Assembly (NCBI RefSeq): GCF_050003625.1
Contig: NC_134397.1
Coordinates: 146,629,526 to 146,693,525 of the forward strand
Origin: Haematobia irritans
Lineage: Eukaryota > Arthropoda > Insecta > Diptera > Muscidae
Direction of reading: 5' to 3'
Length of the DNA stretch: 64,000 bases
Notes under the pieces: generated by a model
Database searches by the model: none
Told to the model about the DNA's origin: nothing
What the model saw: only the letters and a program-made list of their open reading frames with translations
Translations under genes and position numbers: made by a program
Shown here: positions 10,700 through 22,897 of the stretch, one piece after another
How the letters are laid out: the number at the start of each line of letters is the position of its first letter
Numbering within the stretch: the stretch's first letter is position 1

Positions 10700-13440
10700 G
10701 AAGATAATGAAGAAAATTTTGTCAACATTTTATTTCTACAGAACAAAAAATTTTTGAAATTTATTTCTATAGAAAATACTGCGAAAAATTCATTTCTATC
10801 GAAAATTTTGTCAACATTTTATTTCTATAGAAAATTTTGCCAAACTTTTATTTCTATAGAAAATTTTGTCAAAATTTTATTTTTAGAGAAAATTTTCAAA
10901 TATTTATTTTTAGAGAAAATTTTGTCAAAATTTTATTTTTAGAGAAAATTTTCAAAATTTTATTTTTAGAGAAAATTTTGTCAAAATTTTATTTTTAGAG
11001 AAAATTTTGTCGAAATTTTATTTTTAGAGAAAATTTTGTCAAAATTTTATTTTTAAAGAAAAGTTTGTTAACATTTTATTCCTAGAGAAGTTTTTGTCAA
11101 AATTTCATTTCCAAGGAAATAGAATAAAAATTTCATTTCAAAGGAAATTTTATCAAAATTTTATTTCTGCAGAAACTTTTGTCAAAATTTTATACCTACA
11201 GAAAATTTTGTCAACAGTTTATTTCTATCGAAATGTTTGTCAAAATTTTATTTCTACAGAAAAAAAATTTAAATGTATTTCTATCGAAAATTTTGACAAA
11301 ATATCATTTTTAAAAAAGATTTTGCCAACCTTTTATCTAAAAAAAATTTTGTGAAAATTTTATTTCTAGAGAAAAATTTGTCAAAATGTAATTCTTACAG
11401 AATTTTATAAAATTTTATTGTTGGTTTCTTCTCTTGATTTCAGCTTAAAAGCTGAAATATTGTTTGTCAAAATGTTATTTCCATAGAAATTATTGTCAAA
11501 ATTTTATATCCATGGAAAATTTTGTCAAAAATTTATTTCTATAAAATTTTTGTCAAAATTTTATTTCTACAGAAAATTTTGTCAAAATTTTTTTTTTTAG
11601 AGAAAGTTTTTTATTTTTATTTTTAAAGAAAATTTTGACAAAATTTTGTTTTTAGAGAAATGTTTGTCAAAAATTTACTTCTATAGAAAATTTTGTCAAA
11701 ATGTTATTTCTATAGAAAATTTTGTCAAAATTTTATTTCTATCGAAAATTTTGTCAAAATTTTATTTCTATAGAAAATGTTGTCAAAATTTTATTTATAT
11801 AGAAAATTTTGTCAAAATTTTATTTATATAGAAAATTTTATTTCTATAGGACTTCCCACTTGAGTGCTTCCAAATAAGTTTTATTTCTATAGAAAATTTT
11901 GTCAAAATTGTATTTCTATCAAATATGTCAAAATTTTATTTTTAGAGAAAATGTCAAAATTTTATTTTTAGAGAAAATGTTGTAAAACTTTTATTTTTAG
12001 AGAAAATTCTGTCAAAATTTTACATTTAGAGAAAATTTTGTCAAAAATTTACTTCTATAGAAAGTTTTGTCAAATTGTTATTTCTATACAAAATTTTGTC
12101 AAAATTTTACTTCTATCGAAAATTTTGACAAAATTTTACTTCTATAGAAATTTAAAAAAATATATATTATTTCTATAGAAAATTTTATTTCTATAGGACT
12201 TCCCACTTGAGTGCTTCCAAATAAGTTTTATTTCTATAGACAATTTTGTCAAAATTTTATTTCTATAGAAAATTTTGTCAAAATTTTATTTCTATAGAAA
12301 ATGTTGTCAAATTTTTATTTCTATAGAAAATTTTGTCACAATTTTATTTCTATAGAAAATTTTATTTCTATAGAAAATTTTGCCAAAATTTTATTTCTGC
12401 AGAAATTGTTGTCAAAATTTCATTTCTATAGAAAATTTTGTCAAAATTTTATTTCTATAGAAAATTTTGTCAAGAATTTATTTCTATAGAAAATTTTGCC
12501 AAAATTTTATTTCTATAGAAAATTTTGTCAAAATTTTATTTCTATAGAACATTTTGTCACTATTTTGTTTCTATAGAACATTTTGTCACAATTTTATTTC
12601 TATAGAAAATTTTATTTCTATAGATAATTTTGCCAAATTTTTTTTCTATAGAAAATTTTGTCAAAAATTTATTTCTATAGAAAATATTGTCAAAATTTTA
12701 TTTGTATAGAAAATTTGGTCAAGATTTTATTTCTATAGAAAATTTGGTCAAGATTTTATTTCTATAGAAAATTTTGTCAAAATTTTATTTCTAAAGAAAA
12801 TTTGGCCAAAATTTTATTTCTATAGAAAATTTTGTCAAAATTTTATTTCTATAGAAAATGTTGTCAAAATTTTATTTCTATAGAAAATTTTGTCAAAAAT
12901 TTTTTTTTTGTGAAAATTTTGACAAAATGTTAGTTTTAGAGAAATGTTTGTCCAAAATTTACTTTTATAAAAAATGTTGTCAGAATGTTATTTCTATAGA
13001 AAATTTTGTCGAAATTTTATTTCTATGGAAAATTTTATTTCTATCAAATTTGTCAAAATTTTACTTTTAGAAAAAATGTCAAAATTTTACATTTAGAGAA
13101 TTTTTTGTCAAAATTTTCATTTAGAGAAAATTTTGTCAAAAATTTACTTCTATAGAAAGTTTTGTCAAATTGTTATTTCTATACAAAATTTTGTCAAAAT
13201 TTTACTTCTATAGAAAGTTTTGACAAAATTTTACTTCTATAGAAAATTTTGAAAAAAAAATTATTTCTGTAGAAAATTTTATTTCTATAGGACTTCCCAC
13301 TTGAGTGCTTCCAAATAAGTTTTAGTTCTATAGAAAATTTTGTCAAAATTTTATTTCTAAAGAAAATCTTGCCAAAATTTTATTTCTATAGAAAATTGTG
13401 TCACAATTTTATTTCTATTGAACATTTTGTCAAAATCTTA
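10700..13440 (+). repeat. 29-bp minisatellite array (plus orientation), ~2.7 kb
   Basis: Tandem copies of a 29-bp unit near GTCAAAATTTTATTTCTATA plus GAAAATTTT. Three units equal 87 bp, or 29 codons, which explains the Phe/Lys/Ile-rich open frames here; they are not genes. A distinctive insert, GGACTTCCCACTTGAGTGCT, recurs at about 11849, 12196 and 13290, always in the same array context, marking higher-order duplication. Units degrade towards the left edge (ATTTTTAGAG variants). Confidence 0.9.
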
Positions 13441-13449
13441 TTTCTATAG

Positions 13450-14519
13450 AAATAAAATTTTGTCAAAATTTTCTATAGAAATAAAATTATGACAAAATTT
13501 TCTATAGAAATAAAATTTGACAAAAATTTTCTATAGAAATAAAATTTTGACAAAATTTTTTATAGAAATAAAATTTTGACCAAATTTTCTATAGAAATAA
13601 AATCTTGACAACATTTTGTATAGTAAAGAAATTTTGACAAAATTTTCTATATAAATAAAATTTTGGTAGATTATGTTTGGGGACTATATGGACTAATTTT
13701 GGTATGTACCAAATTTCCACCGGGTCGGATGAATTTTGCTCCTCCAATAGCTCCGGAGGTCAAATCTGGGGATCGGTTTAAATGGGGGTTATATATAATT
13801 AAGACCGGTATAGACCAATTTTTCCATGGTTGTTAGAGACCATATACTAACACCACGTACCAAATTTCAACCGGATCGGGTGAATTTTGCTCTTCCAAGG
13901 GACTCCGGAGGTCAAATCTAGGGATCGGTTTATATGGGGGCTATACATAATTATGAACCGATGCGCACCAATTTTTGCGTAGTTGTTAGAGACCATATAT
14001 TAACACCATGTACCAAATTTCAGCCGGATCGGATAAAATTTGCTTCTCTTAGAGGCTCCGCAAGCCAAATCTGGGGATCGGTTTATAAGGGGGCTATATA
14101 TGTAATTATGGACCGATGTGGACCAATTTTTGCATGGTTGTTAGAGACCATATATCAACACCATGTACCAAATTTCAACCGGATCGGATGAATTTTGCTC
14201 CTACAAGAGGTTCCGCATACCAAATCTGAGCATCAGTTTATATGGGGGCTATACGTAAAAGTGGTCCGATATTTTCATTTTCAATACCATCCGACCTACA
14301 TCAATAACAACTACTTGTGCCAAATTTCAAGTCGATAGCTTGTTTCGTTCGGAAGTTAGCGTGATTTCAACAGACGGACGGACGGAAATGCTTAGATCGA
14401 CTCAGAATTTCACCACGACCCAGAGTTTATATACTTTATGGGGTCTTACATCAATATTTCGATGTGTTACAAACGAAATGGCAAAGTTAATATACCCCCC
14501 ATCCTATGGTGGAGGGTAT
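13450..14519 (+). repeat. Family C element (C2) with reversed 29-bp array
   Basis: At about 13440-13460 the 29-bp repeat switches to the opposite orientation (TTTTCTATAGAAATAAAATT) and runs to about 13665. It leads through GGTAGATTATGTTTGG into 153-bp monomers and the C tail, ending ATGGTGGAGGGTAT. The canonical C 5' end is absent. Frames at 13934-14546 are monomer artefacts. Confidence 0.8.
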
Positions 14520-14639
14520 AAAAAAGTCTTATTTTGCAGTTTTTGATGAAATTTTTGTGTTTTTTGAAAATAATGTTTCTTCTAAAGAATTGATTTATTA
14601 TTATATATAAGATGTTGACTTAATATTGACTTTATAGAA

Positions 14640-14760
14640 TAATTTGTCAACATTTTATTTTTATTGAAAAAATTTGACAAAATTTCATTTCTATTTAGAA
14701 TTTTCTTTTCTGTGGAAAATTTTAAAAAAATTTTATTTGTATAAGAAATTTTATCAAACA
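14640..14760 (+). repeat. Degenerate 29-bp repeats
   Basis: A few diverged copies of the 29-bp unit between the C2 tail and repeat E. Confidence 0.6.
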
Positions 14761-14761
14761 T

Positions 14762-15025
14762 TTTTTTCGGAGGGTTCAAGTGTGGTTTATTGTTGGGTTT
14801 AATGAACTGCCTCAATTTATTCTGATAATTGGTTGATAGTTTTGCTGCAAGTAGAGGATGCTGATGAGGAATGTGGTAATTCCGAAACGTGCGTCCATCC
14901 AACCATCTTGCAGTCTGTAGGGCCTTGCCCAAATAAATTTGACAAACATTCTTTTCCTCTGTTGTTTAAGCTACATTTGTAGTTTAGTCAATGCATGGTT
15001 TTAAGCTGAAATCAAAAAAACAACA
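14762..15025 (+). repeat. Repeat E, copy 1 (empty LINE target)
   Basis: Dispersed repeat containing AATTGGTTGATAGTTTTGCT, GGAATGTGGTAATTCCGAAAC and CCAACCATCTTGCAGTCT. Its right end is TAAGCTGAAATC plus a CAA run. Other copies are at 43735-43990 (inverted) and 44110-44331/47571-47615. Here the site TCCTCTGTTGTTTA at 14954-14967 is uninterrupted, while in the third copy the LINE is inserted at the same place. I do not recognise the family. Confidence 0.75.
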
Positions 15026-15029
15026 ACAA

Positions 15030-15258
15030 CATTTTATTCCTATAAAAAATGTTGTCAACATTTTATTCCTGTACAAAATTTTGTCAAATTTTATTGGCAA
15101 ATTGTATTTCTAGAGAAATTTTGTCAAAATTTTATAATTAGACAAAATTTAACTCTATAGAAAATTTGTGAAGTACCTCTTAGGACGTGAGGAATCCTAC
15201 CAATCTACCAAATAGTCAAAAATCTACCATACGTGGTAGAATTCTACCAACTGTGGCC
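15030..15258 (+). repeat. 29-bp repeats and right terminus of element H
   Basis: Degenerate 29-bp units are followed by CTACCAATCTACC and the perfect palindrome TGGTAGAATTCTACCA, ending GTGGCCACCGTG. The same right boundary follows the 29-bp array at 37860-37936. The terminal CACGGTGGCCAC resembles the left terminus CACGGTTGCCAC at 34130, so the arrays appear to be the interior of a TIR element. Confidence 0.6.
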
Positions 15259-15284
15259 ACCGTGATAGCAAGCCAAAGACCGAT

Positions 15285-15612
15285 ATATACCAAATTTAGC
15301 ACATCTCTTTATGGACCTAAAATACTTCCAAATTTCTAATTGTATGGAAATGGAATAAAAGTAGCGGCGTTCATATCCTCTAGAATTTCAATTGGTCGAT
15401 CGGTTTTATAGGGACTACTATAACGAGACATGGGCCAATGTAGCCTGTTTTCGAAATTGACCTGCCTGTAGATGAAAGACTGCTTTGTGAAAGTTTTCAC
15501 TACGATAGTTTCATTATTGATGGCTGTAGCGTCAGTAAAACAGACAGAGGGGCATCGTTATATGGTCGTTATTATGCTCTCATCACCATCTTATAGAGGT
15601 GGCTATAAAAAA
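15285..15612 (+). repeat. Degraded family A element (A4)
   Basis: Recognisable A-family phrases include CATCTCTTTATGGACC, TTGACCTGCCTGTAGA and GGCTGTAGCGT. It ends in a weak hairpin with GAGGTGGCTAT. More diverged than the other A copies, so probably older. Confidence 0.65.
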
Positions 15613-16049
15613 TGTTGCATTTGTGTATTAAAATTAGGTCCATATATAGAATATAGCGTAACACAGCCCACTTCGCTGCTTCTCTCGAAGCCTAATTCTT
15701 AGGGAAATTTTACGTTAACTTAGCCAACCATATTCTTCGAGCTAAAAACAAATTCGAAAACAGTTGAACTTTTTTAAAGAGAAGAATCAGGAGAAGTCGG
15801 GCACAAAAACTGATGACAGGATGTTAAATTTCCACCATGTTTTTTATGATGTTCTTATTTCAAGTTGTTGGACCATCCACTACATTTCCTGTGAATTTAA
15901 AGCGTGGTCTGTCAAGGGGAGTTATCCTTCTTCTCAACATACCGGAAAATTAAGCATCAAAGAATCTATGTTTCCCGCCCAACAAGTCGGAAAAAGTAAA
16001 AGTACTTAAAAAATTTACCATATTAACATTTGTTAAAATGTTGGACATG
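15613..16049. other. No gene recognised
   Basis: Short frames at 15472-15702 and 15764-16009 show no domain. Sequence looks single-copy. Confidence 0.4.
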
Positions 16050-16659
16050 CACTGAAAAAAAAAGCATGCCCGGTTCCAAGGATTTTGTCTTTACTTTAAA
16101 AGTTTTGGTATTGATTCCGAGCCAAAGAAGCGGAGAATACATGTAAGGATACTTTTAAGCAAATTTTAATTTTTCGCTTTTTCAGTTTTTTTTTTTTCAT
16201 ATGCTTTCAATGTCTATTAAAAACGAGTTAACGGCAACTTTATTTTCCAAATTAAGACTCAACTTCCAGTAGAAATTATGCAATTTTTCAGGTAAAAAAC
16301 GTCTTTAAAATAAAGTTTTGAAAAACATGTCCTATTTTTTAACGATTTTTTGCTTTGTAGTCAAGATGCAAAAAGACAACAAATTTAATGACAATTTCAT
16401 TAAATTTAACGAATTTTTCTGAATTATTAAAGTCAAGTTGACCTTAGCCCAAACATTTTTTCTTTCATGTTATGATACCCATTTTTAAGTGTAATCACTT
16501 AATTATAAGGACAATACGACTTCATTGAAAAGTTTATCGGCTTTCGGACAAGGAATAAAACTTTATATTAGAGAAATGCGTCTTCTATGCTAAGCAAAAT
16601 TTGCATTCGTATTTTAAAGACATGAAATCTTTGACCTCACGACAATATTTTTTTCAGTG
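16050..16659 (-). mobile_element. MITE F, copy 2 (inverted)
   Basis: Reverse-complement copy of 3967-4621, with ends CACTGAAAAAAAA and TTTTTTTCAGTG. Shared internal phrases include GGTTCCAAGGATTTTGTC and AGCCAAAGAAGCGGAGAATA. It is about 45 bp shorter than copy 1. Flanks are TG on both sides, possibly a decayed TA. Confidence 0.8.
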
Positions 16660-17640
16660 TGGAGAACATAACTTTCCTCCACGTTGCTTTTCAATTTTAA
16701 TTTTCAAAAAATCGGGCAAAAGGGAAGCCCTCTTTGGATTTTCGACTGTTCTCTTTACCCTACCAATAGATAAATAGATAACAATTTTTTCGCTTTATCT
16801 CATTTGATTGTTTTAAGGGAAATTTTATTTAAAAACAAAACTTTGATGTTCAACTACTGTGCCACAAAAGTTAGTACCTCAAACCAAATTTTCATGGCTT
16901 TTTACAACGGATAAAGTAAGGCACAATTGAGTTTACTTGGATTTTTTTTTTTTTTTGTTTTGCTAAAGAACTATGTTGAGGTATGCGCGTATTTATGCCA
17001 GCTACTTCGGCCCATACTTTTAACAAACTAAACCAAAAGTACAGTTCAAATGTAATGTTCTCTTGTATGAAACGTGGTTTGGTGGCATGTGGATTTCAAC
17101 AAAGTTTACAACTCTTAGTAAAAAAAAATCACCATAAGGAGTAAATAATTGAATTTGGGGCTATATTCTGAGCGTATCCATCAAAGAACAATCCACAACT
17201 CAATTAGAAATTTCATATTAAAAGCATTGTACTATACGAATATCTTAATGCAGTCTGTATTTATTCGAGCTGTTTAAAAAGATGATGAAACGTTTTCCAA
17301 AAAAGGAATGATGATGAAACGTTTCCATAACTGATAATATCAAATATGTCTTATATAAACCACAAAATATATTGGTAGATCGTTTTTTCTTCGTCCAATT
17401 TATTAACCAAGCCGTTTTGGATTTACAAGAATGTTTATTAAACTGCCCAATTCGAAAGAAGGCGGATTAAGTGCCTACATAAGCCAATTCAGTTTTTCAT
17501 CATCTATAAATTCAACTGGATGCGTTGAAATTTTTGCTCCAGAAGTCAAATTTGGTGGTTGCTTTATGGACCAATTCTTGCATGATTAGAAGAAATCATA
17601 TACTGACATCACATATCAAATTTAAGCTGGATCCAGAAAT
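16660..17640. other. No gene recognised
   Basis: Single-copy-looking sequence. The last 120 bp (about 17510-17640) have weak C-monomer similarity, such as GGACCAATTCTTGCATG. Confidence 0.4.
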
Positions 17641-17683
17641 AGAGTGATCAAAACCGGTCTGTGAAAACCGCTGGACCGTTTTT

Positions 17684-19223
17684 ATACCCTCCACCATAGG
17701 ATGGGGGTATATTAACTTTGTCATTCCGTTTGTAACACATCGAAATATTGCTCTAAGACCCCATAAAGTATATATATTCTGGGTCGTGGTGAAATTCTGA
17801 GTCGATCTGAGCATGTCCGTCCGTCTGTTGAAATCACGCTAACTTCCGAACGAAACAAGCTATCGACTTGACACTTGGCACAAGTAGTTGTTATTGATGT
17901 AGGTCAGATTGTATTGCAAATGGGCCATATCGCTCCACTTTTACGTATAGCCCCCATATAAACGGACCCCCAAATGTGGATTGTGATTGCTCTAAGAGAA
18001 GCAAATTTCATCCGATCCGACTGAAATTTGGTACATGGTGTTAGTATATGGTCTCTAACAAGCATGCAAAAATTGGTCCATATCGGTCCACTTTTACATA
18101 TAGTCCCCATATAAACGGACCGCCAAATTTGGCTTGCGATTGCTCTCAGAGAAGCAAATTTCATCCGATCCGGCTGAAATTTGGTACATGGTGTTAATAT
18201 ATGGTCACTAACAACCATGAAAAAATTGGTCTATATCGGTCTATAATTATATATAGCCCCCACCCGATCCGGCTGAAATTTGGTACATGATATTAGTATA
18301 TAGTCTCTAAGAACCATTCAAAAATTTGTCCATATCAGTCCATAATTATATATAGCCCCTATATAAACCGATCCCCAGATTTTAACTCCGGAGCCACGTG
18401 GACGAGCAAAATTCATCCGATCCGGTTGAAATTTGCAACGTGGTGTTAGTATATGGCCGCTAATAACCATGCCAAAATTGGTCCATATCGGTCTATATAT
18501 ATAGCCGATCATCAATCACACAAAAATTGGTCTATATCGGTTCATAATCATGCTTGCCACTCGAGGAAAAATAATCTAGCAAAATTTGTCGAAATTTTAT
18601 TCCTATAGAAAATTTTGTCAAATTTTATTTCTATAGAAAATTTTGTCAAATTTTATTTCTATAGAAAATTTTGGCAAAATTTTATTTCTGTAGAAAATTT
18701 TGGCAAAATTTTAATTCTATAGAGAATATTGTCAAAATTTTAAATCTTTTGAAAATTTAGTACAAATTTTATTTCTACAGAAAATTTGGTCAAAATTTTA
18801 TTTCTATAGGAAATTTTGTCAAAATTTTATTTCTATAGAAAATTTTGTCAAAATTTTATTTCTATAGAAAATTTTGCCAAAATGTTATTTCTATAGAAAA
18901 TTTTTTCAAAATTTTATTTCTATAGAAAATTTTGTCAAAATTTTATTTCTATAGAAAATTTTGTCAAAATTTTATTGATAAAGAAAATTTTGGGAAAATT
19001 TTATTTTTACAGAAAATTTTGTCAAACTGAACTATATATGTACTTAATCGGCCTTTTTTGAGAAGACGGTGGCACGAAGTTCTTTTACCTTGCCATCGGC
19101 AAGTGTTACCGCAACCCAATTAATTCGATTGTGGATGACAGTCTGTAGTAGAAGCTTCTACGCAATCCATGGTGGAGGGTACATAAGATTCGGCATGGCC
19201 GAACTTACGGTCGTATATACTTG
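17684..19223 (-). repeat. Family C element (C3), full length with 29-bp array
   Basis: On the minus strand it begins CAAGTATATACGACCGTAAG at 19223, with the 5' inverted motif at about 19170. The 29-bp array spans about 18575-19030 and 153-bp monomers about 17840-18540. GGACGGACATGCTCAG and the tail follow, ending ATGGTGGAGGGTAT at 17684, then A residues. Frames at 17596-18515 are monomer artefacts. Confidence 0.9.
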
Positions 19224-19680
19224 TTTAGTTTTGCACCGATTGCCGGTTGCCGATGTTTTTAATTTTTTATGTTCAATGTAAACTGAAATAAGAAAACTTC
19301 CCGAATGAGTTTTCTGCGCACTTCCATCTCTTTTCTGAACACTTCCAACATAGTGTTCGCCCAAACTGTCAAAAAAAAATATCTTAGTTTTCTAAAGAAA
19401 TCCCAGAGATAGTTCAATGAAATATAAACAATTCGTACTTTTTCAATTAAGTACGTATATTTTGTCAACAAAATCGATTTCATTACTTCCGCCATAATTT
19501 GGAGTACCTTTCTGTAGAAAATTAGCTCTGTGAATATTTTGAAAAACAACAAAAGGATTCTTCCAAAGACACATACAGTATATACAATAAAATTTTTAGT
19601 TGTAGAGGCTCTTCAACATCGTCTTTAATATAATATTTAAGAAATATTCATAAAAAGCATATGAAACCAGAAAATAAAAA

Positions 19681-20455
19681 CAAGTGTATACGGCCGTAAG
19701 TTCAGCCAGGCCAAATCTTATGTACCCTCCACCATGGATTGCGTAGAAACTTCTACGAAAGACTGTCATCCACAAATTTCAACTCACTCGGATGAAATTT
19801 GCTCCTCCAAGAGGCTCCAAAACCAAATCTCGGGATCGGTTTATATGGGGGCTATAAATGATTATGGACTGATATGGACCAATTTTAGCATGGTTATTAA
19901 ATATCATATACTACCACCACGTACAAAATTTCAAACAGATCGCATGAATTTTGCTTCTCCAAAAGGCACCGGAGGTCAAATCTGGCGATCGTTTTATATG
20001 GGAGCTATATATTATTATGGACTGATAGAACCAATTCCTGCATGGTTGTTGGATACCATATACTAACATCACGTACCAAATTTCAACCGAATGGGAAGAA
20101 TTTTGCTCTTCCAAGGTGCTCCGGAGGTCAAATCTGGGGATCGGTTTATATGGGGCCTATATATAATTATTGACCGATATCGAACAATTTTTGCATGGGT
20201 GTTTGATGACATATATTAACATCACGTACCAAATTTCAACTGAATCAGATGAATTTTGGTCTTCCAAGAGGCTCCGGAGGTCAAATCTGGTGATCGGTTT
20301 ATATGGGAGCTATATATAATTATGGACCGATATGGACCAATTTTCGCGTGGTCATTAGAGACCATATACTAACATCATGTACCAAATTTCAGCCGGATCG
20401 GATGAAATTTGCTTCTCTTAGAGGCTCCGCAAGCCAAATCGGGGGATCGGTTTAT
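19681..20455 (+). repeat. Family C element (C4), left arm of inverted duplication
   Basis: Begins CAAGTGTATACGGCCGTAAG. It lacks the 29-bp array and goes straight into 153-bp monomers. It stops abruptly at about 20455 within CGGTTTATA, where sequence turns into a minus-strand C tail. About 19790-20100 is nearly identical to the reverse complement of 20990-21300. Confidence 0.85.
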
Positions 20456-21724
20456 ATTCTGTTTGGAACACATCGAAATATTGCTCTAAGACCCCATAAA
20501 GTATATATATTCTGGGTCGTGGTGAAATTCTGAGTCGATCTGAGCATGTCCGTCCGTCCGTCCGTCTGTTGAAATCACGCTAACTTCCGAAAGAAACAAG
20601 TTATCGACTTGAAACTTGGCACAAGTAGTTGTTATTGATGTAGGTCGGATGGTATTGCAAATGGGCCATATCGGTCCACTTTTACAGTCCCCATATAAAC
20701 GGACCCCCAAATTTGGCTTGCGAGGCCTCTAAGAGAAGCAAATTTCATCCGATCCGGTCCATAATTATATATAGCCCCCATATAAACCGATCTCCCGATT
20801 TGGCTTGCGGAGCCTCTAAGAAAAGCAAATTTCATCCGATCCGGCTGAAATTTGGTACATGGTGTTAATATATGGTCTCAAATACTAATGCAAAAATTGG
20901 TCGAAATCGGTCCATAATTATATATAGCCGCCATATAAACCGATCCCCAGATTTGACCTCCGTAGCCCATGGGAAGTGCAAAATTCATCCGGTTCGGTTG
21001 AAATTTGGTACGTCATGTTAGTATATGGTATCCAACAACAATGCAGGAATTGGTTCATATCAGTCCATAATAATATATAGCTCCCATATAAAACGATCGC
21101 CAGATTTGACCTCCGGTGCCTTTTGGAGAAGCAAAATTCATGCGATCTGTTTGAAATTTTGTACGTGGTGGTAGTATATGATATTTAATAACCATGCTAA
21201 AATTGGTCCATATCAGTCCATAATCATTTATAGCCCCCATATAAACCGATCCCGAGATTTGGTTTTGGAGCAAATTTCATCCGAGTCAGTTGAAATTTGA
21301 TACATAATGCTAGAATATGGGCGTTAACAACCATGCCTAACTAGGTCCATATCGGTCTATAGTTATATATAGCCCTCAGATAAATAGATCCCAATCACAC
21401 AAAAATTGGTTCATATCAAGTTCATAATTGTATATAGCCCACATATAAGCGATCCCCATATTTCAATTCTGGCTCTCTACGTACGTGCAAGAGTCCATAT
21501 CGATTCGTAATTATTTGTAGACTTACCTATACATAACTTGTTTGTCTAATATATAGCACGTATGGACTAACTAACAATTTAGAAAACGATGTTAAGAAGT
21601 TTTAAGATAACACAACCCAATTAATTCGATTGTGGATGACAGTCTTCCGTAGAAGTTTCTACGCAATCCATGGTGGAGGGTACATAAGATTCGGCCTGGC
21701 CGAACATACGGCCGTATATACTTG
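20456..21724 (-). repeat. Family C element (C5), right arm of inverted duplication
   Basis: Minus-strand C element without a 29-bp array. The 5' end is complete (cggccgtatatacttg at 21709-21724 on the plus strand). The 3' end lacks the terminal hairpin and breaks within the phrase GTTTGTAACACATC at about 20460. It forms a head-to-head inverted pair with C4. Confidence 0.85.
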
Positions 21725-21903
21725 TTTTTTTCCTTCATTTATATTAAATTAAGCGTTTTTGTTAACTTTGGGAAAAACCGGTGGGACCAGTTGTGCCGGT
21801 TATTTATTTTTTTAAAACACCGCCCACCGGTAATAAAAAAGATCCCGTTTTTTAGAACCGAGAAAAACCGACATTCACAAAAACCGGTTTTTTGATCACT
21901 CTA

Positions 21904-22897
21904 AGGAAGATGCAATTACCCAAAAAATCCAAATAAGTTATTTTTATTGAATTGTGTGTACATCCCTCCAACGTCAACGTTTATCACCAAAAATTGTGTA
22001 CATTTATACTCCAAAAATATTTTTAATACGAACAAATAAATTCAAAAGATTTTCATTTGTTTAAAATTTTCTTATGGGAGGGAAAATGTTTGTTAGAATA
22101 AAATTGAGATTGTAAAGAAGCATTAATCTACAAAAACTGTAGTACTTTTACTCACTTATTAAAACTAACCCACTCATAATTTTTAACTTCCTACCCCGTC
22201 CAAAAGACAACCAAATTTCAATGGTTGAGTTTTCAGTATCACAAAAGTTTTCTATCAAAATAAAAATTTGACAAAATTTTCTATAGAAAAAGCAATTTGA
22301 CAAAATTTTCCATAGAAATAAAATTTTGACAAAATTTTCTTTAGAAATAAAATTTTGACAAAATTCTCTATAAAAATAACATTATGTCAAAATTTTCTAT
22401 AGATATAAAATTTAAAAAAAAAATCTCTAAGAATGAAATGTGGACAAAATTTTCTATAGAAAGAAGCTTTTGACAAAATTGTCTATAGAAATTAAATTTT
22501 GACAAAATGTTCTATAACTAGAAATCAAAAGCTGCAAAATATTTTTTTTATTTGGGCCATGTAAATATTATTGTCATCAAAAGACAATTGTCAATATAAC
22601 CATCAACAGACAAACAAGGCATACAGTTAAACAAATCTGTTTATGGACCACATTGTTGGGGACACACAAGGCGATGTAAAGAAACTTTATTTATAGAAAA
22701 CAAACCGCTTTAGTCAGTACCTTTCTCACAAACGATGTACCAAATACAACTTTTTTAAGTTCACATATATTCCATAAATTTTCACAATAAACTTCAAAAT
22801 GTGTCTTATCGAAAATATGAAGCCACAAAAGAACATTGCATGGTATAAACGAAGTGGTCTGTAAATTTGGAATTGAAAGTGTATTTCTCAATAAAAA
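21904..22897. other. No gene; reversed 29-bp repeats at ~22255-22520
   Basis: AT-rich sequence with about nine copies of the 29-bp unit in reverse orientation (GACAAAATTTTCTATAGAAA). The frame at 22691-22900 is not recognisable as a gene. Confidence 0.6.

Larger units (their letters stand above)
17641..21903. mobile_element. Nested TIR element (hAT-like?) filled by three C elements
   Basis: Terminal inverted repeats AGAGTGATCAAAACCGG at 17641 and CCGGTTTTTTGATCACTCT ending 21903 enclose the block. The apparent backbone is only 17641-17683, 19224-19680 and 21725-21903. It carries repeated ACCGG/CCGGT motifs, as hAT elements often have near their ends. I could not see a clean 8-bp target duplication, so the hAT assignment is tentative. 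No transposase remains. Confidence 0.6.

Noticed and set aside
10673..13070. Phe/Lys/Ile-rich open frames as low-complexity proteins (also 34408-36803)
   Set aside because: They follow directly from a 29-bp unit whose three-fold length is 87 bp; the same residues recur in all frames with no start context or domain.
10700..13440. CRISPR-like array of 29-bp repeats
   Set aside because: Units are directly adjacent without spacers, and the genome is eukaryotic.
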